Source: Paralithodes platypus (Eukaryota; Arthropoda; Malacostraca; Decapoda; Lithodidae). Taken from it: a stretch of DNA of 64,000 bases. The translations under genes and the position numbers were made by a program. Shown piece after piece: positions 31,785-43,480 of this stretch. A model generated the notes under the pieces. It was not told the DNA's origin, made no database searches, and was given only the letters and a program-made list of their open reading frames with translations. The DNA lies in assembly GCA_032716605.1 (NCBI GenBank), contig CM064519.1:18888051-18952050 (forward strand). Reading direction: 5' to 3'. The stretch's first letter is position 1, and each line of letters starts with the position of its first letter.

Positions 31785-32680
31785 CAGAGAAAAGATGCCA
31801 TTTTGGGGACAAAATAGCTAAATAGGCCACCTCCCGCCATTTTGAGGACCAAACAGCACTAAAAATGGCCAAAATCGTGTTAGTTCCCTCCTGGTACGCC
31901 CTGATCTTTTTCCCGCCATTGGACCCCTGGACCCCCTACCTGACCCCCTCCCTCCCCCCTCCCAGGACTACATTAGCACAACACCCCTTCTTATGATTTC
32001 CTGTTTGGAAGAGACTTTTACTCAAACCTAACCTCACGAAAATTGGGTCAAAATCTGGATTTTCTTACCCCCTGGTAATTTTCTGGTATAGTCCTGGGAG
32101 GGGGGGGGTAGGGAGTCCAGGGGGAAATATGGCGGGAACCTAAGTCAGCTCAGCAACCATAGCTTATGATCTTCTGTTGGAAAAAGACCTAAATGTTAGG
32201 TTAGGTTTGATGTAAAGTGAGGTTTGGTGAGAGACCTGGGAGGGAGGGAGACACTGGCTCGATTTTGATCATTTTTCGTGAGGTTAGGTTTGCATAGAAG
32301 TCTCTCTCGAACAGCACATCATAAGGGGGGGTTGCTGTGCTGTCATAGGCCTGGGAGGGGGGTGGGTAGGGGTCTTGTAGGGGGTCCAGGGGGCAAAATG
32401 GCGGGAAAAGTGCTATCTCGCGAGGGTTGGTGCCTTCTTTCTTTCTACCTAGCCATAATTGCCTGTTCATATTCTCACCACTCATTCTTTATCTTTCATT
32501 TATTTTTATGAACTGACTTACATTTTCCTTTTTATTTATTCGTTTTTTTCCGCCATTTTGAGCAATTGTTTGCCTCCAAAATGGCGCCCGATGTCCAGGT
32601 TGTCTCCAAAATGGCGTCTGTTATGTCACTCCAAACGTCCTATAACCAACTATATGACTACAAAATGGTGCCATATTTCA
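31785..32680. repeat. Inverted-repeat region rich in ATGGCG motifs
   Basis: The segment about 31905-32040 is complemented by 32275-32405 (CCTAACCTCACGAAAA against TTTTCGTGAGGTTAGG; GGACCCCCTACC against GGTAGGG). A third partial copy (CTGGGAGGGGGGGGTAGG) lies at 32090-32140. About ten copies of AAAATGGC(G) or its complement, CGCCATTTT, occur across the region, including three in 32550-32670. No gene; the element type is unknown. Confidence 0.7.
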
Positions 32681-33489
32681 CTATATTAGTTGTTGTAGTT
32701 TTGAGACCCGCACAGGGCTGTCCTCGAGCAGTATGGTGTGACGAGGGTTAGTTTTTTCTTTTGATATAGGGAAAAGAAAACTACACTCGTGAATTAAACT
32801 TTATTATATATGTTTGCAATGTTTATTTAGGGTATATATAGTTTGCATTACTATAAACTATTACCTTTATTTTGATAATAGCATTCATCTCTTCGAAATG
32901 CGTGAATTAAGGTTAAATATATAATATTCTCATGTATATTACTTTTTTTTTCTTCTAATCATAATTCTTTGAAATACCCTTATTATTTAAAGGCTTCTAT
33001 GGCCTCAAAATTGCCCCAAATATATAAATATTATGCCATTATCTGCATTTTATGTGTAACACTTATGTATTATGTTGTATCAGCACTTGAAGATAATTAT
33101 GCTCTGCTTTTGGTGTCAATATATGTATATGTAATTGTGTGTAATTGAATTGTGTGGGTATGTGCAACTATGTGCGTTATACTTTTCGTGTATCAAGGTA
33201 TGTGCGTATAATTGTTTTCATGTATGTTGTGTTTTATATGTCTAGTATGTACTGTATGTATGTGTCATGAGTGTAGCCTATATGTACAGCATGTGTCTTG
33301 AATATGTATGTGTATCAATGATAATACATAGGTAAAGAACAAGGTTTTATGATACAAAATGTTAAAGTTTATTCATCTTTATTTAATTACAAAATCACAG
33401 TAGTACAATTATTATATGTATACTGTACATAACACAGAAAGAACATGTTTCACATCTATCAATATGGCAATCAATAGTCAATTTCATAC
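32681..33489. other. A/T-rich, no recognisable gene
   Basis: TATG/TGTA-rich sequence at about 33120-33310. No ORF with a recognisable domain. I see nothing functional. Confidence 0.5.
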
Positions 33490-33596
33490 AGCTTAGGAAT
33501 AATCTATGGGAGTCGGGGACTTTATTGAGATAGTGTATACCCATGTAGAGGTCCTTCCTAAGCTGAATATAATCGTCTAATGGTATAATTAAACAC
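33490..33596. repeat. Fragment of GACGAT dispersed repeat
   Basis: CAGCTTAGGAATAATC and TTATTGAGATAG on the left, GGTCCTTCCTAAGCTGAATA then TAATCGTCTAA on the right: two inverted halves of the family block. Confidence 0.55.
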
Positions 33597-33936
33597 GGTA
33601 GTAAAGGCAGGTAGGAAGGTATCTAGGTAGACAGACACACAGGCAGTCAGGCAGGTAGGTAAGTGGGTAGGTAGGAAGGCAACTAGGTAGGTAAGTGGGT
33701 AGGTAGGTATGTAAGTGGGTAGGTAGGTAAGTAGGTGGGTGGGTTGGTGGGTCGGTAGGTAAGTAAGTGGGTAAATAGTGGATGGGAGGGTAGGTAAGTG
33801 AGTGGGTAAATAGTGGATGGGAGGGTAGGTAAGTGGGTGGGTGGGTAGGTAGGTAGGTAGGCAAGTACTGTAGGTAGGTAGTTAGGTTGGTAAGTAGGTA
33901 GGTAGGTAGGTAGGTAGTTAGGTAGGTAAGTAAATA

Positions 33937-34012
<76 letters not shown>

Positions 34013-35310
34013 GGTAGGTAGGTAGGTAGGTAGGTAGGTAGGTAGGTAGGTAGGTAGGTAGGTAGGTAGGTAGGTAGGTAGGTAGGTAGGTAGGTAGGTA
34101 GGTAGGTAGGTAGGTAGGTAGGTAGGTAGGTAGGTAGGTAGGTAGGTAGGTAGGTAGGTAGGTAGGTAGGTAGGTAGGTAGGTAGGTAGGTAGGTAGGTA
34201 GGTAGGTAGGTAGGTAGGTAGATAGATAGGTAGGTACCGTAGGTAGGTAGGTAGATAGGTAGGCAGGTAGGTAGGTAGGTAGGTAGGTAGGTAGGTAGGT
34301 AGGTAGGTAGGTAGGTAGGTAGGTAGGTAGGTAGGTAGGTAGGTAGGTAGGTAGGTAGGTAGGTAGGTAGGTAGGTAGGTAGGTAGGTAGGTAGGTAGGT
34401 AGGTAGGTAGGTAGGTAGGTAGGTAGGTAGGTAGGTAGGTAGGTAGGTAGGTAGGTAGGTAGGTAGGTAGGTAGGTAGGTAGGTAGGTAGGTAGGTAGGT
34501 AGGTAGGTAGGTAGGTAGGTAGGTAGGTAGGTAGGTAGGTAGGTAGGTAGGTAGGTAGGTAGGTAGGTAGGTAGGTAGGTAGGTAGGTAGGTAGGTAGGT
34601 AGGTAGGTAGGTAGGTAGGTAGGTAGGTAGGTAGGTAGGTAGGTAGGTAGGTAGGTAGGTAGGTAGGTAGGTAGGTAGGTAGGTAGGTAGGTAGGTAGGT
34701 AGGTAGGTAGGTAGGTAGGTAGGTAGGTAGGTAGGTAGGTAGGTAGGTAGGTAGGTAGGTAGGTAGGTAGGTAGGTAGGTAGGTAGGTAGGTAGGTAGGT
34801 AGGTAGGTAGGTAGGTAGGTAGGTAGGTAGGTAGGTAGGTAGGTAGGTAGGTAGGTAGGTAGGTAGGTAGGTAGGTAGGTAGGTAGGTAGGTAGGTAGGT
34901 AGGTAGGTAGGTAGGTAGGTAGGTAGGTAGGTAGGTAGGTAGGTAGGTAGGTAGGTAGGTAGGTAGGTAGGTAGGTAGGTAGGTAGGTAGGTAGGTAGGT
35001 AGGTAGGTAGGTAGGTAGGTAGGTAGGTAGGTAGGTAGGTAGGTAGGTAGGTAGGTAGGTAGGTAGGTAGGTAGGTAGGTAGGTAGGTAGGTAGGTAGGT
35101 AGGTAGGTAGGTAGGTAGGTAGGTAGGTTAGATAGGTAGGTAGGTAGGTAGGTAGGTAGGTAGGTAGGTAGGTAGGTAGGTAGGTAGGTAGGTAGGTAGG
35201 TAGGTAGGTAGGTAGGTAGGTAGGTAGGTAGGTAGGTAGGTAGGTAGGTAGGTAGGTAGGTAGGTAGGTAGGTAGGTAGGTAGGTAGGTAGGTAGGTAGG
35301 TAGGTAGGTA
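33597..35310. repeat. ~1.7-kb (TAGG)n microsatellite
   Basis: Degenerate at the left (33597-33930), then about 60 bp of (TAAG)n at 33935-34008, then almost pure (TAGG)n to 35310 with only four small interruptions (34221-34265 and about 35129). Not the arthropod telomere repeat (TTAGG). Length depends on long reads and may be collapsed. Confidence 0.97.
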
Positions 35311-35449
35311 ATTCTCTATTTCATAAAAGGTTACATGGTAACATTTTACATATATACAGATAGACTCAGACTCAAATCTTTATTTCATAAAAGGCAACAC
35401 AATTAACTTTTTTACATATATACAATAGAGATAACAGTAACCTCATACA

Positions 35450-38334
35450 TTACCGCATTCTAGGTTCATGGTTTTGTACAAACATAATTCTTGACTTGAT
35501 AGCATTTATATCATTAGTTTTCAAATCTGATACGTCATATTCATGTAATAGGATATGGTTAACTTCCTTTCCTAACGATAGGTATTCATCAAGGTTTAAT
35601 AAACATTTCTGTAAAAACTTGCAAGGTTTTAGGAGACATTTGTGAGCAAATCTAATTTTTAACCAATTCATTAAATGATTAAATGTCATTAGTCCAGCCA
35701 ATTCACATGCATGATGATTACTTTCCCAATATTTTAATTTCAGCATTTTCTTTATTGCTTTGTGGTAACCAATTGCAAATTGCTTAAGAGGAAGTTTGCA
35801 CTTGTTGTTATAAAACCATAATTCAGAACCATAAAAACTTGAGCAGTAACTTTGGAACAACTGAGTAAAAACCCTAACATTAACATTAGAAAATTTACGT
35901 AAAATACAATTAAATTCATTATAAAACTTGTTACGACACCTAATTACGTCTTTGTCATTATTTAAATTATCATCTATTATAAACCCTAGATACTTTTGTT
36001 CATTAACAACATTCAATATCTCTCCACATAGCATCAACTTTGGCTTTAAATTTTTATCTTTATTGTCTTTGAAATACATGCATGATGATTTATTAATATT
36101 AATGTCAATATCAATTTCTTTTGCTTCATTTCCAAGCATATTTAGTAAAAACTGTAATCCCGATGACGATGGTGCTAATACAACAATATCGTCAGCGTAA
36201 GCACTAATATTACTCGATATATTTCCTAGTGTGCACCCCTTTTTACATTTAGACGCTTTTTCAATCAGCTTATCTATATAGATTAAATAATATCGGAGAC
36301 AAGACTCCTCCCTGTCTTACTCCATTCATTATTTTCCAGGGTTTTGATATTGAGTCTTTATGCTTAGTAGCAACCAGTTGATTTCTATAAAGATATAATA
36401 TTATGTTCGCATAAAAGTGTGAAATACCTGCTTCAATAAGTTTACTTATTAATGTGAAATGATTAACTTTATCAAAAGCTTTTTTAAAATCAATGAAAGC
36501 TGTATACACATTTGAGTCTTCTAATCTGTATCTTAAAATTGTTTCTTTAAAAATCAAGCACGCTGAGGATGTAGAGTGATTAGCCCTAAACCCATGCTGC
36601 CTCTCATTAAAGTTCACATAATGCAAAATTTTATATTTTAAGCAATATTCAAATAATTTTAAGAAAACTGGCGATGATATAATAGGTCTATAATTATCCA
36701 AGGAGCTTTGATCTTTATATTTATCTTTATAAGGGGGAAAATAAGTCCGGACGTCATCTCATCAGGGAAATGTCCATGTGCAATAAATGATGAAAACATT
36801 TTAGCAATTAGTCTTACCGCGCTTTCAGAACAAAACTTCACATGATTAGAATGAATGTTATCATGGCCAATGACCCAATTTAGCTCAGATAATGCCAAAC
36901 AAACATCTTTGGTGTTGATAACTCCCAATAATTTGCCTCTTTGCACATGCACATTTAACTTGTCTCTTATAAGTTCATATTTATCTCTTTTCTGGCATTT
37001 GATGTCATCAAAAACGTTTTTAAAATTCTGCGAAAATTTCTCAGCAATTTTACTGGAGTCACATTCACCTTCAATTTTAACATTTAAATAACACTTATTA
37101 TTTTAGTTTTCCTGACTTCTTTCCAGAATGCATTATATCTTTTATTGCTTAAAGACTCAGCTAATTTATCATTTCTAATATTGATTTTATTATTTTTAAT
37201 ATATTTGAATGCGTTCTTAAACAGTTTCCTGGAAGATGTCATATTGTCAAGTAAATCACCATATAGAGGACAGCCATTTTCTTTCCATTTTAAGAAATGT
37301 TCTCTAGCATTTTTATACAACCCACTAACATGGTCATTCCATCCTGGTTTTATCTGATAATTTTTTGTACTTTCAATTGCATATTCCTCAGACGACTCTT
37401 TCAGTATACTTACAAGTGAGTTATAAATGTAATTCAATTCTGCAATATGACTATTGTTTTCACATTTGTATGTACAACAATCTAAACAACTAAAGTTCAT
37501 TAAATCAGACTGTACAATAGTCTCACTCATTTTGTCTTTATAGTTTGTAACAACATCATTTGATGTAAATAACTTCCAGTTTATGAAGCTAGAAAACTTA
37601 GATTCAGGAATAATTTTTATATTGTCTAAATTAATATTAATTTTAAAAACTAATGGAAAATGATCAAATAATGCCAGGTCATATCGTACATTAATGTCAG
37701 TAATATAAGTGTTCATATTATCCGAAGCTATCACATGATCTAATCAACTAGTAGAGTTATTACCAGGAGACAAATAAGTAAAAGTTTCGTCCGGTAACAC
37801 TTCATCAATAACACATAGGCTTTTATTATCAATTAGGTTCAATAGCTCTTCCCAGAATCTGCCTTTACAGTAATTTGCATTAAAATCACCACTAATAATA
37901 TTGTTAATATTTTGTTCATCAATGAAATTTTCTAAAACAGCAAGTGACTGTCTATATTCATCTATGCTATCATCATTCTGTTTATCGCAAGGCAGATACA
38001 CATTAATAATTAAATATGTTCGTATTTTTGTCTTCAATGTTACACCTACAATTCTGTCATCACAAAACACTGACTCAATCTTATTACTTAATTTTTTGTT
38101 CCACATTATCGCCACCCCTTTCGACGGCCTACCCTCTATTATTCCCTCATTAGTTCGGTCTTCAACGCTGGCTATGCAGTCAAAAGATTCGTTTATAGTG
38201 TTCATAAAGGGAATATCATCCTTGAGCAACATTAATTCTTGTAATAAAATCATATCATATTCTAAGGTTAACTTGCGTACTGTTTCTATATTATTTCTTA
38301 CAGAGTTACAATTATAAGAAGCAATACTAACCAT
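35450..38334 (-). pseudogene. LINE ORF2: apurinic-type endonuclease plus reverse transcriptase
   Basis: It copies and inserts the element's RNA by target-primed reverse transcription. The endonuclease starts MVSIASYNCNSVRNNIE and has LLQELML (catalytic E), NVYLPCD, ISGDFNAN and, after a TGA, LDHVIAS and LFDHFPLVF (the final DH pair). RT motifs in order: NYRPIISSPV, QHGFRANHST, FIDFKKAFDKVNH, GVRQGGVLSPILFN, SAYADDIVVL (catalytic YADD at about 36190) and EQKYLGFIID. Breaks: a TGA where SWLDH would have W (about 37742), losses near 37090 (T run) and 36730 (A run), and a 2-nt loss near 36285 in a TATA stretch. C-terminus ends NHEPRMR at 35450. Confidence 0.88.
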
Positions 38335-38344
38335 ATTTTGAAAT

Positions 38345-39996
38345 TAACTACAATTTATACAGAAGTCTTTGATTTAGCCATATAAAACTTTCTCACATTA
38401 ACATGTTTTGGCCAGCATTCCAGTTGAAGTAATTGTTCCCTATCTTCTAGTGTGACTGTCAGTTTGAAAGACTTCCAATCTTTTTTAGCTTGTAAAGATT
38501 CTAACTCAATGCATTTAATGGCCTCAACTTTTAGTTAATTTTTTGTGAAGTCGAGAATGTCATCACTATCAGGTTCTAGATCGACATTTCCTATGTATAT
38601 ATCTACACTTCTACGATTGCCTTTAAACTTTGTGTTGCTGAATGTCTTTGTACCTCTTACACCAATAGGTTTACGTTGTTTTGGTTCCGAAGCGGCCTTT
38701 ATTCCCTGATAATGTCGTTTTCTTCCTACCAAGGTGTATCCTTCTTTATCCACAATGGTGGTGTGATGTTCCGATCTTCCATTCTCCATGACAGTGGTGC
38801 CAAACCCTGTCACGCCACTGCCGGTAGCACTGGTGCCAGCTCTTGAACCTTTATCATCTCCATCAGTGATGCCAATTCTTGATCCTCCTTCCTCAGTATT
38901 GGTGGTGCCAGCTTCCTTAACCATCTCCTCCGAAAGAATATATCCAGGTCTTGATATTTTCTTGTTTGGGGTATCTCGATTTTGTTTATTCATTGCTCCA
39001 TGTTTTGGCTTGGTTACTCTCGTCTCTAATATTGGTTCAGCAGATAATTGTGTCAGGGCTCTGGGTCTTGCAGTGAAGCCGGTAAATGAGACTGCATCAC
39101 TTGTTTCACTCTCCTTACACAAAATGTCACTGTAGCTCGGTAATACAAGAGGAGAAACACTATTGTCTTGTTCATAATCATCGCTCTTTTCAAAATTCAC
39201 ATGGTCATTATTCGATAATTGTGACAAGGTAGGCGCAGATGGATTTCCTACAGTAGATAAAAGTTCATGTATCTCATCACTAAGGGTACAATTATTCACA
39301 GATTTCTTGTTGGCATCCTTAAAAAGTTTGTCAACATTTTCAACTATGATACTGTCTCGCTTCACTGATTCCCACGTCTTTTTGCTTCATTTGCTTCAGC
39401 ATACCTTTAATTTCTAATAATTCCTCCTTAATAACGAACTGATCATCCAACATGCTAACACTGTTCAGTCTTGTATCCTTTATTCCCTGTACTTCACTTT
39501 TCAGTTCATCAATTTGATCAGTTAGCTTCGCAATATATCCACCAATTATTTCATAACCATATGACGGAGGAAATGCTTCATGGTTAGCTGTCACAAACCT
39601 TGGTAGTTCAATTGATTCGTCATCACATTTCTGAAACATATCTACAATATCTGCAAAGTTCTCTTTTAATTTATTTTCAGATCTTCTCCATATAATTTTC
39701 ATTTTGGCAGCTTCAAACAAAATTTCTTTTGCACTTTTAATCAATGACTCATCATAGAACATGGTACATGTACTTATAATGTCTTGTTTCGTCTTGGAAT
39801 GTCTCACTGAAGCCACATAAGCCAACACAGAATTCTCAATGTACACGTCGCTCGCCATTTTGGAGTAATAAACAGTATGAAACGACTCACCAGTTGTCCA
39901 TGTATTGATCCTTGAAGCTTCAAATCTGTTACCGCGGGTTTGTTTACATACCAATGACTCCACCACCGGGCGCTGGTTTGATTTCACTTTCCACAC
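38345..39996 (-). pseudogene. LINE ORF1-like protein, broken
   Basis: The probable RNA-binding chaperone of the same LINE. The first part (39996-39340) is lysine/glutamate-rich, with a likely coiled coil around KLTDQIDELKSEVQGIKD. It shifts frame near 39345-39365 at an A run (KKTWESVKRDSIIVENV continues in the next frame). The middle is low complexity, Gly/Thr/Ser-rich. The end has VDIYIGNVD, a TAA stop near 38535, then in the same frame WKSFKLTVTLEDREQLL and LECWPKHVNVRKFY, the F-V-V...WP-GV-VR ending seen in many LINE ORF1 proteins. One frameshift and one stop. Confidence 0.75.
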
Positions 39997-40199
39997 AAAG
40001 TCTGTTTTTACCTAGTCACACTAAATGTTTTTCCTGAAGCACATAGCTCTGCTTGACGAAACTGACTATGGAGCAGTAATAGCCATCCAATCAATGGGCG
40101 CTCTCACAATCGTCCGCAACCGGCTCCAGCATAAACCAACTCCAGGGCCAGGAAGAGAACCAAGGCGAAGCACGTCCTCCCTCTCCGGCTCCAGCCCTT

Positions 40200-40345
40200 G
40201 TTCACGCCTTTCTTATCATGCTGTGGTGGAGTGGGTTACAGCATGGATTCCCGTCCTGACTGTCCATGGTTCGATCAGTAGGTAGCGAACAAAGTGATGT
40301 GCTGAGTCGATAATATGGTGGGGCAATCTGGGCCGGTTGTAAGTA
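40200..40345 (+). mobile_element. tRNA-like SINE fragment
   Basis: A-box-like TGGTGGAGTGGGTTACAGC and B-box-like CCATGGTTCGATCAG, 38 bp apart. A short TAGGTAGG run follows. The acceptor stem does not pair, so it is not a tRNA gene. Confidence 0.5.
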
Positions 40346-40394
40346 GAGTCGATCCAGGTAGGTAGGTAGGTAGGTTGTTAAGTAGGTAGGTAGC

Positions 40395-40565
40395 ACTAAC
40401 CTCTGCAACTCAAAAAAGTGGCTTTAGCAAAGGGACTGTAAATTGGCACCCCTATTCCCTGTCTGACTCTTCCCAAATGGTTGAAATATTAGCTCGATTA
40501 CTTTAGTCGTTTGTGAGTTATACAGGTTAATGTTCAAGAGCTTTTGGCATACTTATTTTGAACAG
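40395..40565. mobile_element. Foldback element F, diverged copy 3
   Basis: TAACCTCTGCAACTCAAAAA, GACTCTTCCCAAATGG, TGAAATATTAGCTCGATTAC and GAGTTATACAGGTTA match the centre and inner arms of the copies at 28841 and 29123. The outer arms are lost. Confidence 0.7.
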
Positions 40566-40973
40566 GGTACAGTATAAAAAAAACACCACCACCAAACGAG
40601 AAAGGTGAAGACACGCAGACATTTCTGGCTATGTCATTAGTTCAGCCAAAACACATGAGCTCCACACCGGAATTCTTATAGGGCAGGGACGAAGGATGAG
40701 GCAAACACACACACTCCACCACCAACCGGGATGTGATATACAAGCACTATGATGATAAAATTGCTGATTAAATATAAACCAATAAATCTATACAACACAT
40801 CTCAGTGCCTGTTGTCTGTCTGTTTGATTTATATATCCTAAGTATTCACAGATTTATAGGTAGAGAACTGAAAATCTGCATGACTATCGGTATTAATCAA
40901 AGAAAGGTCATAGACCCTTTTTTAAATATACTTAGTGGTCATGCGAGGGGAATAATCCCTAACTCAACATAAT
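40566..40973. other. No recognisable feature
   Basis: Unassigned. No exon of spastin is visible here, although the next 3' exon of that gene should lie in this direction. Confidence 0.5.
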
Positions 40974-40983
40974 TTTATAATTT

Positions 40984-41496
40984 GGCGGGTGCCCAACCCC
41001 GAAAGGGGTTGAAATAGGGTAGCTATCCGCCTTTGGCTTTCTAGGGCCTTTCCTAGCTGATGCTGAGAGGATTGGGTTCTAGTCATGTGGTGATGGGCTG
41101 GTCTATCAGAGTGAGAACTGAGCGATCTCTGCCATACCCATAGCTTACTCTGACTGTTCATTTTACTTATATATTTTCTAGATCTCGAGTGACGGCGTCT
41201 CTTCCGTGGATTGACCTCCCAATCTACCAAGATTGGAAGCCAAAGCATCATATTTTTTCCCTTGCCCCTCAACTTTCTCTTCATAATTGCTGAGGGGCAC
41301 AGGGCCCTGGGTGGGGCTTTGGTTTCCCGGGCGTTTCCGCACCCTCCTCAGCTCACCGCCATGGAGTGGCTTCGGTCACCCAGGCTTTATTGTGGTTGGC
41401 AGGGAGAGTTCTGTGGGGGCGCTCGGTTATGGCCTTGGCCGTGCTCGGGGCCTTGGGGCTGTTCGGCCAGGCAGCTTGGGGAACAACAACAACAAC
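40984..41496 (+). mobile_element. (AAC)n-tailed SINE, full-length copy 2, 10-bp TSD
   Basis: It begins GGCGGGTGCCCAACCCCGAA and ends GGGGAACAACAACAACAAC. Target duplication TTTATAATTT at 40974-40983 and 41497-41506. It sits in a spastin intron: the right duplication ends 5 nt from the exon edge at 41511, so the SINE lies 14 nt inside the intron, antisense to the gene. Confidence 0.92.
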
Positions 41497-41510
41497 TTTA
41501 TAATTTTCAC

Positions 41511-41701
41511 CTTAACGCGGCATCGTCCAGTTCCTGCGGCCTATTAGTAGCGCCCATAATTAAAATCTTCTCCTCCTCGTCCGACTTGAGCCCATCAAAC
41601 TCCACCAGGAACTCTGTCTTGAGGCGTCGGGAGGCCTCATGCTCACCTTCGCGACGCTCACACAACAAGGAGTCTATTTCATCGATGAAGATGATTGCCG
41701 G
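41511..41701 (-). CDS. SPAST: Spastin exon: Walker B and sensor 1 of the AAA domain
   Basis: Spastin is a hexameric AAA ATPase that severs microtubules. This 191-bp exon reads [20 protein letters not shown], then [19 protein letters not shown] and [25 protein letters not shown] is the Walker B motif with catalytic DE, and GATNRP carries the sensor 1 asparagine. It starts after a TTTCCACAG acceptor in phase 0, directly continuing the ARELQ exon at 43218, and ends at AAG/gtgaaa in phase 2. SDEEEK replaces the variable loop. The frame is intact. The next exon (expected FIKRVYV-like) is not found downstream, where a SINE and a large LINE lie. Confidence 0.95.
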
Positions 41702-41879
41702 CTGTGGAAATACAGATAATTTAAGTGATCTATCAAGCGATCACATAGCATAACGTAACATATTATGGGTGATAAAACCTGGGTGTCAAACCTAGCTAAG
41801 TTTGCTAAAATAATAATGTCAACATTTTAAGTTACATACAAACAAGCTGGCCTTATGTGCATGTCCACCCCTTCCTCCA

Positions 41880-42005
41880 CCCTCAATCCCTGTATCCCTG
41901 TATTTTGGCTTGAACATTCCTTGTATTTTGGCTCTGTCCCTCTTTCAACTCTGGGGGAGGCACTCATCACAGGCAGTTCTGCCTTTTGTCTCTCCCATCC
42001 ACAAA
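41880..42005 (+). mobile_element. LINE family J 3' UTR fragment
   Basis: TGTATTTTGGCTTGAACATT, TTTTGGCTCTGTCCCTC and GGCACTCATCACAGGCAG, the shared tail phrases of family J, within a spastin intron. No coding part is retained. Confidence 0.68.
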
Positions 42006-42305
42006 GAATAATAAATAAATAAATAAATATAATAAAGTTCAATATTCCAAGATATAATAGGCCTTGTAAATACAATTGATCGTTATCACTATCGGAAAGA
42101 GCGTAGTGTGGTAAATGAGAATATTCCCCAAAATCCTGGGCTGGCAGATGCATGGTCAGAACCACTAAACTCTCAGTCGCGGTAACAAGTCAGCAGAAAG
42201 ATGTTTATGTAAAAGATTGTGACGAGTAGAGAAAGCTGAAACTGTTTATAAAAGATTATGTTATTATTATGTTCTCTCCACCAACCAACTTTACTCCTAA
42301 ACTCG

Positions 42306-42799
42306 GGTGCCCAACCCCGAAAGGGGTTGAAATAGGGGAGCTATCCCCCTGCCAAAGGCGGCTTTCTAGGGCCTTTCCTAGCTGATGCTGAGAGGATTGG
42401 GTTCTAGTCATGTGGTGATGGGCTGGTCTATCAGAGTGAGAACTGAGCGATCTCTGCCTGTTCCTTTTACTTATATATTTTCTAGATCTCAAGTGACGGC
42501 GTCTCTACCGTGGATTGACCTCCCAATTTACCAAGATTGGAAGTCAAAGCGTCACATTTTTCCTTTGTCTCTCAACTTTCTCTTCATAATTGCTGAGGGG
42601 CACAGGGCCCTGGGTATGGCTTTGGTTTCCCGGGCGTTTCCGCACCCTCCTCAGCTCCCCGCCATGGAGTGGCTTCGGTCACCCAGGCTTTATTGTGGTC
42701 GGCAGGAAGGGTTCTGTGGGGGCGCTCGGTTATGACCTTGGCTTTGCTCGGAGCCTTGGGGCTGTTCGGCCAGGCAGCTTGGGGAACAACAACAACAAC
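42306..42799 (+). mobile_element. (AAC)n-tailed SINE, full-length copy 3, ~11-bp TSD
   Basis: It begins GGTGCCCAACCCCGAAAGG and ends GGGGAACAACAACAACAA. Target duplication TCCTAAACTCG at 42295-42305 and 42800-42810. It is inserted at the 3' edge of a minus-strand family-B SINE within a spastin intron, so the family-B copy is older. Confidence 0.9.
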
Positions 42800-42912
42800 T
42801 CCTAAACTCGATTAATGAAATTAACAAACACATGTGGCAGTCCGGGGATTCGAACCTAGGATGCTCACATCGAAAATCAACACACTTATGCATTGCACCA
42901 CGAAGACAGTTG
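42800..42912 (-). mobile_element. tRNA-related SINE, family B, copy 3
   Basis: The minus strand carries CTTCGTGGTGCAATGCATAA, the B box TAGGTTCGAATCC and the tail CCACATGTGTTTGTTAATTT. It lies in a spastin intron, split from its tail by the (AAC)n SINE. Confidence 0.75.
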
Positions 42913-43007
42913 AGCTAGCAATCTTCCCCCGAAAAAAAGATAGAGAATCAAACAAATTGCCTTTAAATATGGAGGCGATTCATTAGTGGTCACGTCCTTG
43001 GAGATCA

Positions 43008-43418
<411 letters not shown>

Positions 43419-43419
43419 T

Positions 43420-43480
43420 TAATAAAATCAATGAAACTGATGAACACATGTGGTACTCCAAGGATTCAAACCTATATAAT
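43420..43480 (-). mobile_element. SINE family B tail fragment
   Basis: On the minus strand AGGTTTGAATCCTTGGAGTA then CCACATGTGTTCATCAGT, the B-box-to-tail part of family B. Only about 60 bp are recognisable. Confidence 0.6.

Larger units (their letters stand above)
35318..40000 (-). mobile_element. Near full-length two-ORF non-LTR retrotransposon (LINE)
   Basis: The minus strand carries an ORF1-like region (39996-38345), then endonuclease and reverse transcriptase (38334-35450), then a 3' end with the polyadenylation-like ATGAAATAAAGATTTGAG followed by GAGTCTGAGTCT. A partial second copy of the tail (CCTTTTATGAAATAGAGAAT) abuts the (TAGG)n array at 35310. Gene order and motifs fit CR1/jockey-type LINEs. 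All ORFs are broken, mostly by 1-2 nt losses in short runs, plus two stop codons. The 5' end was not fixed. Confidence 0.88.

Noticed and set aside
33597..35310. Interstitial telomere
   Set aside because: The unit is TAGG, not the arthropod TTAGG.
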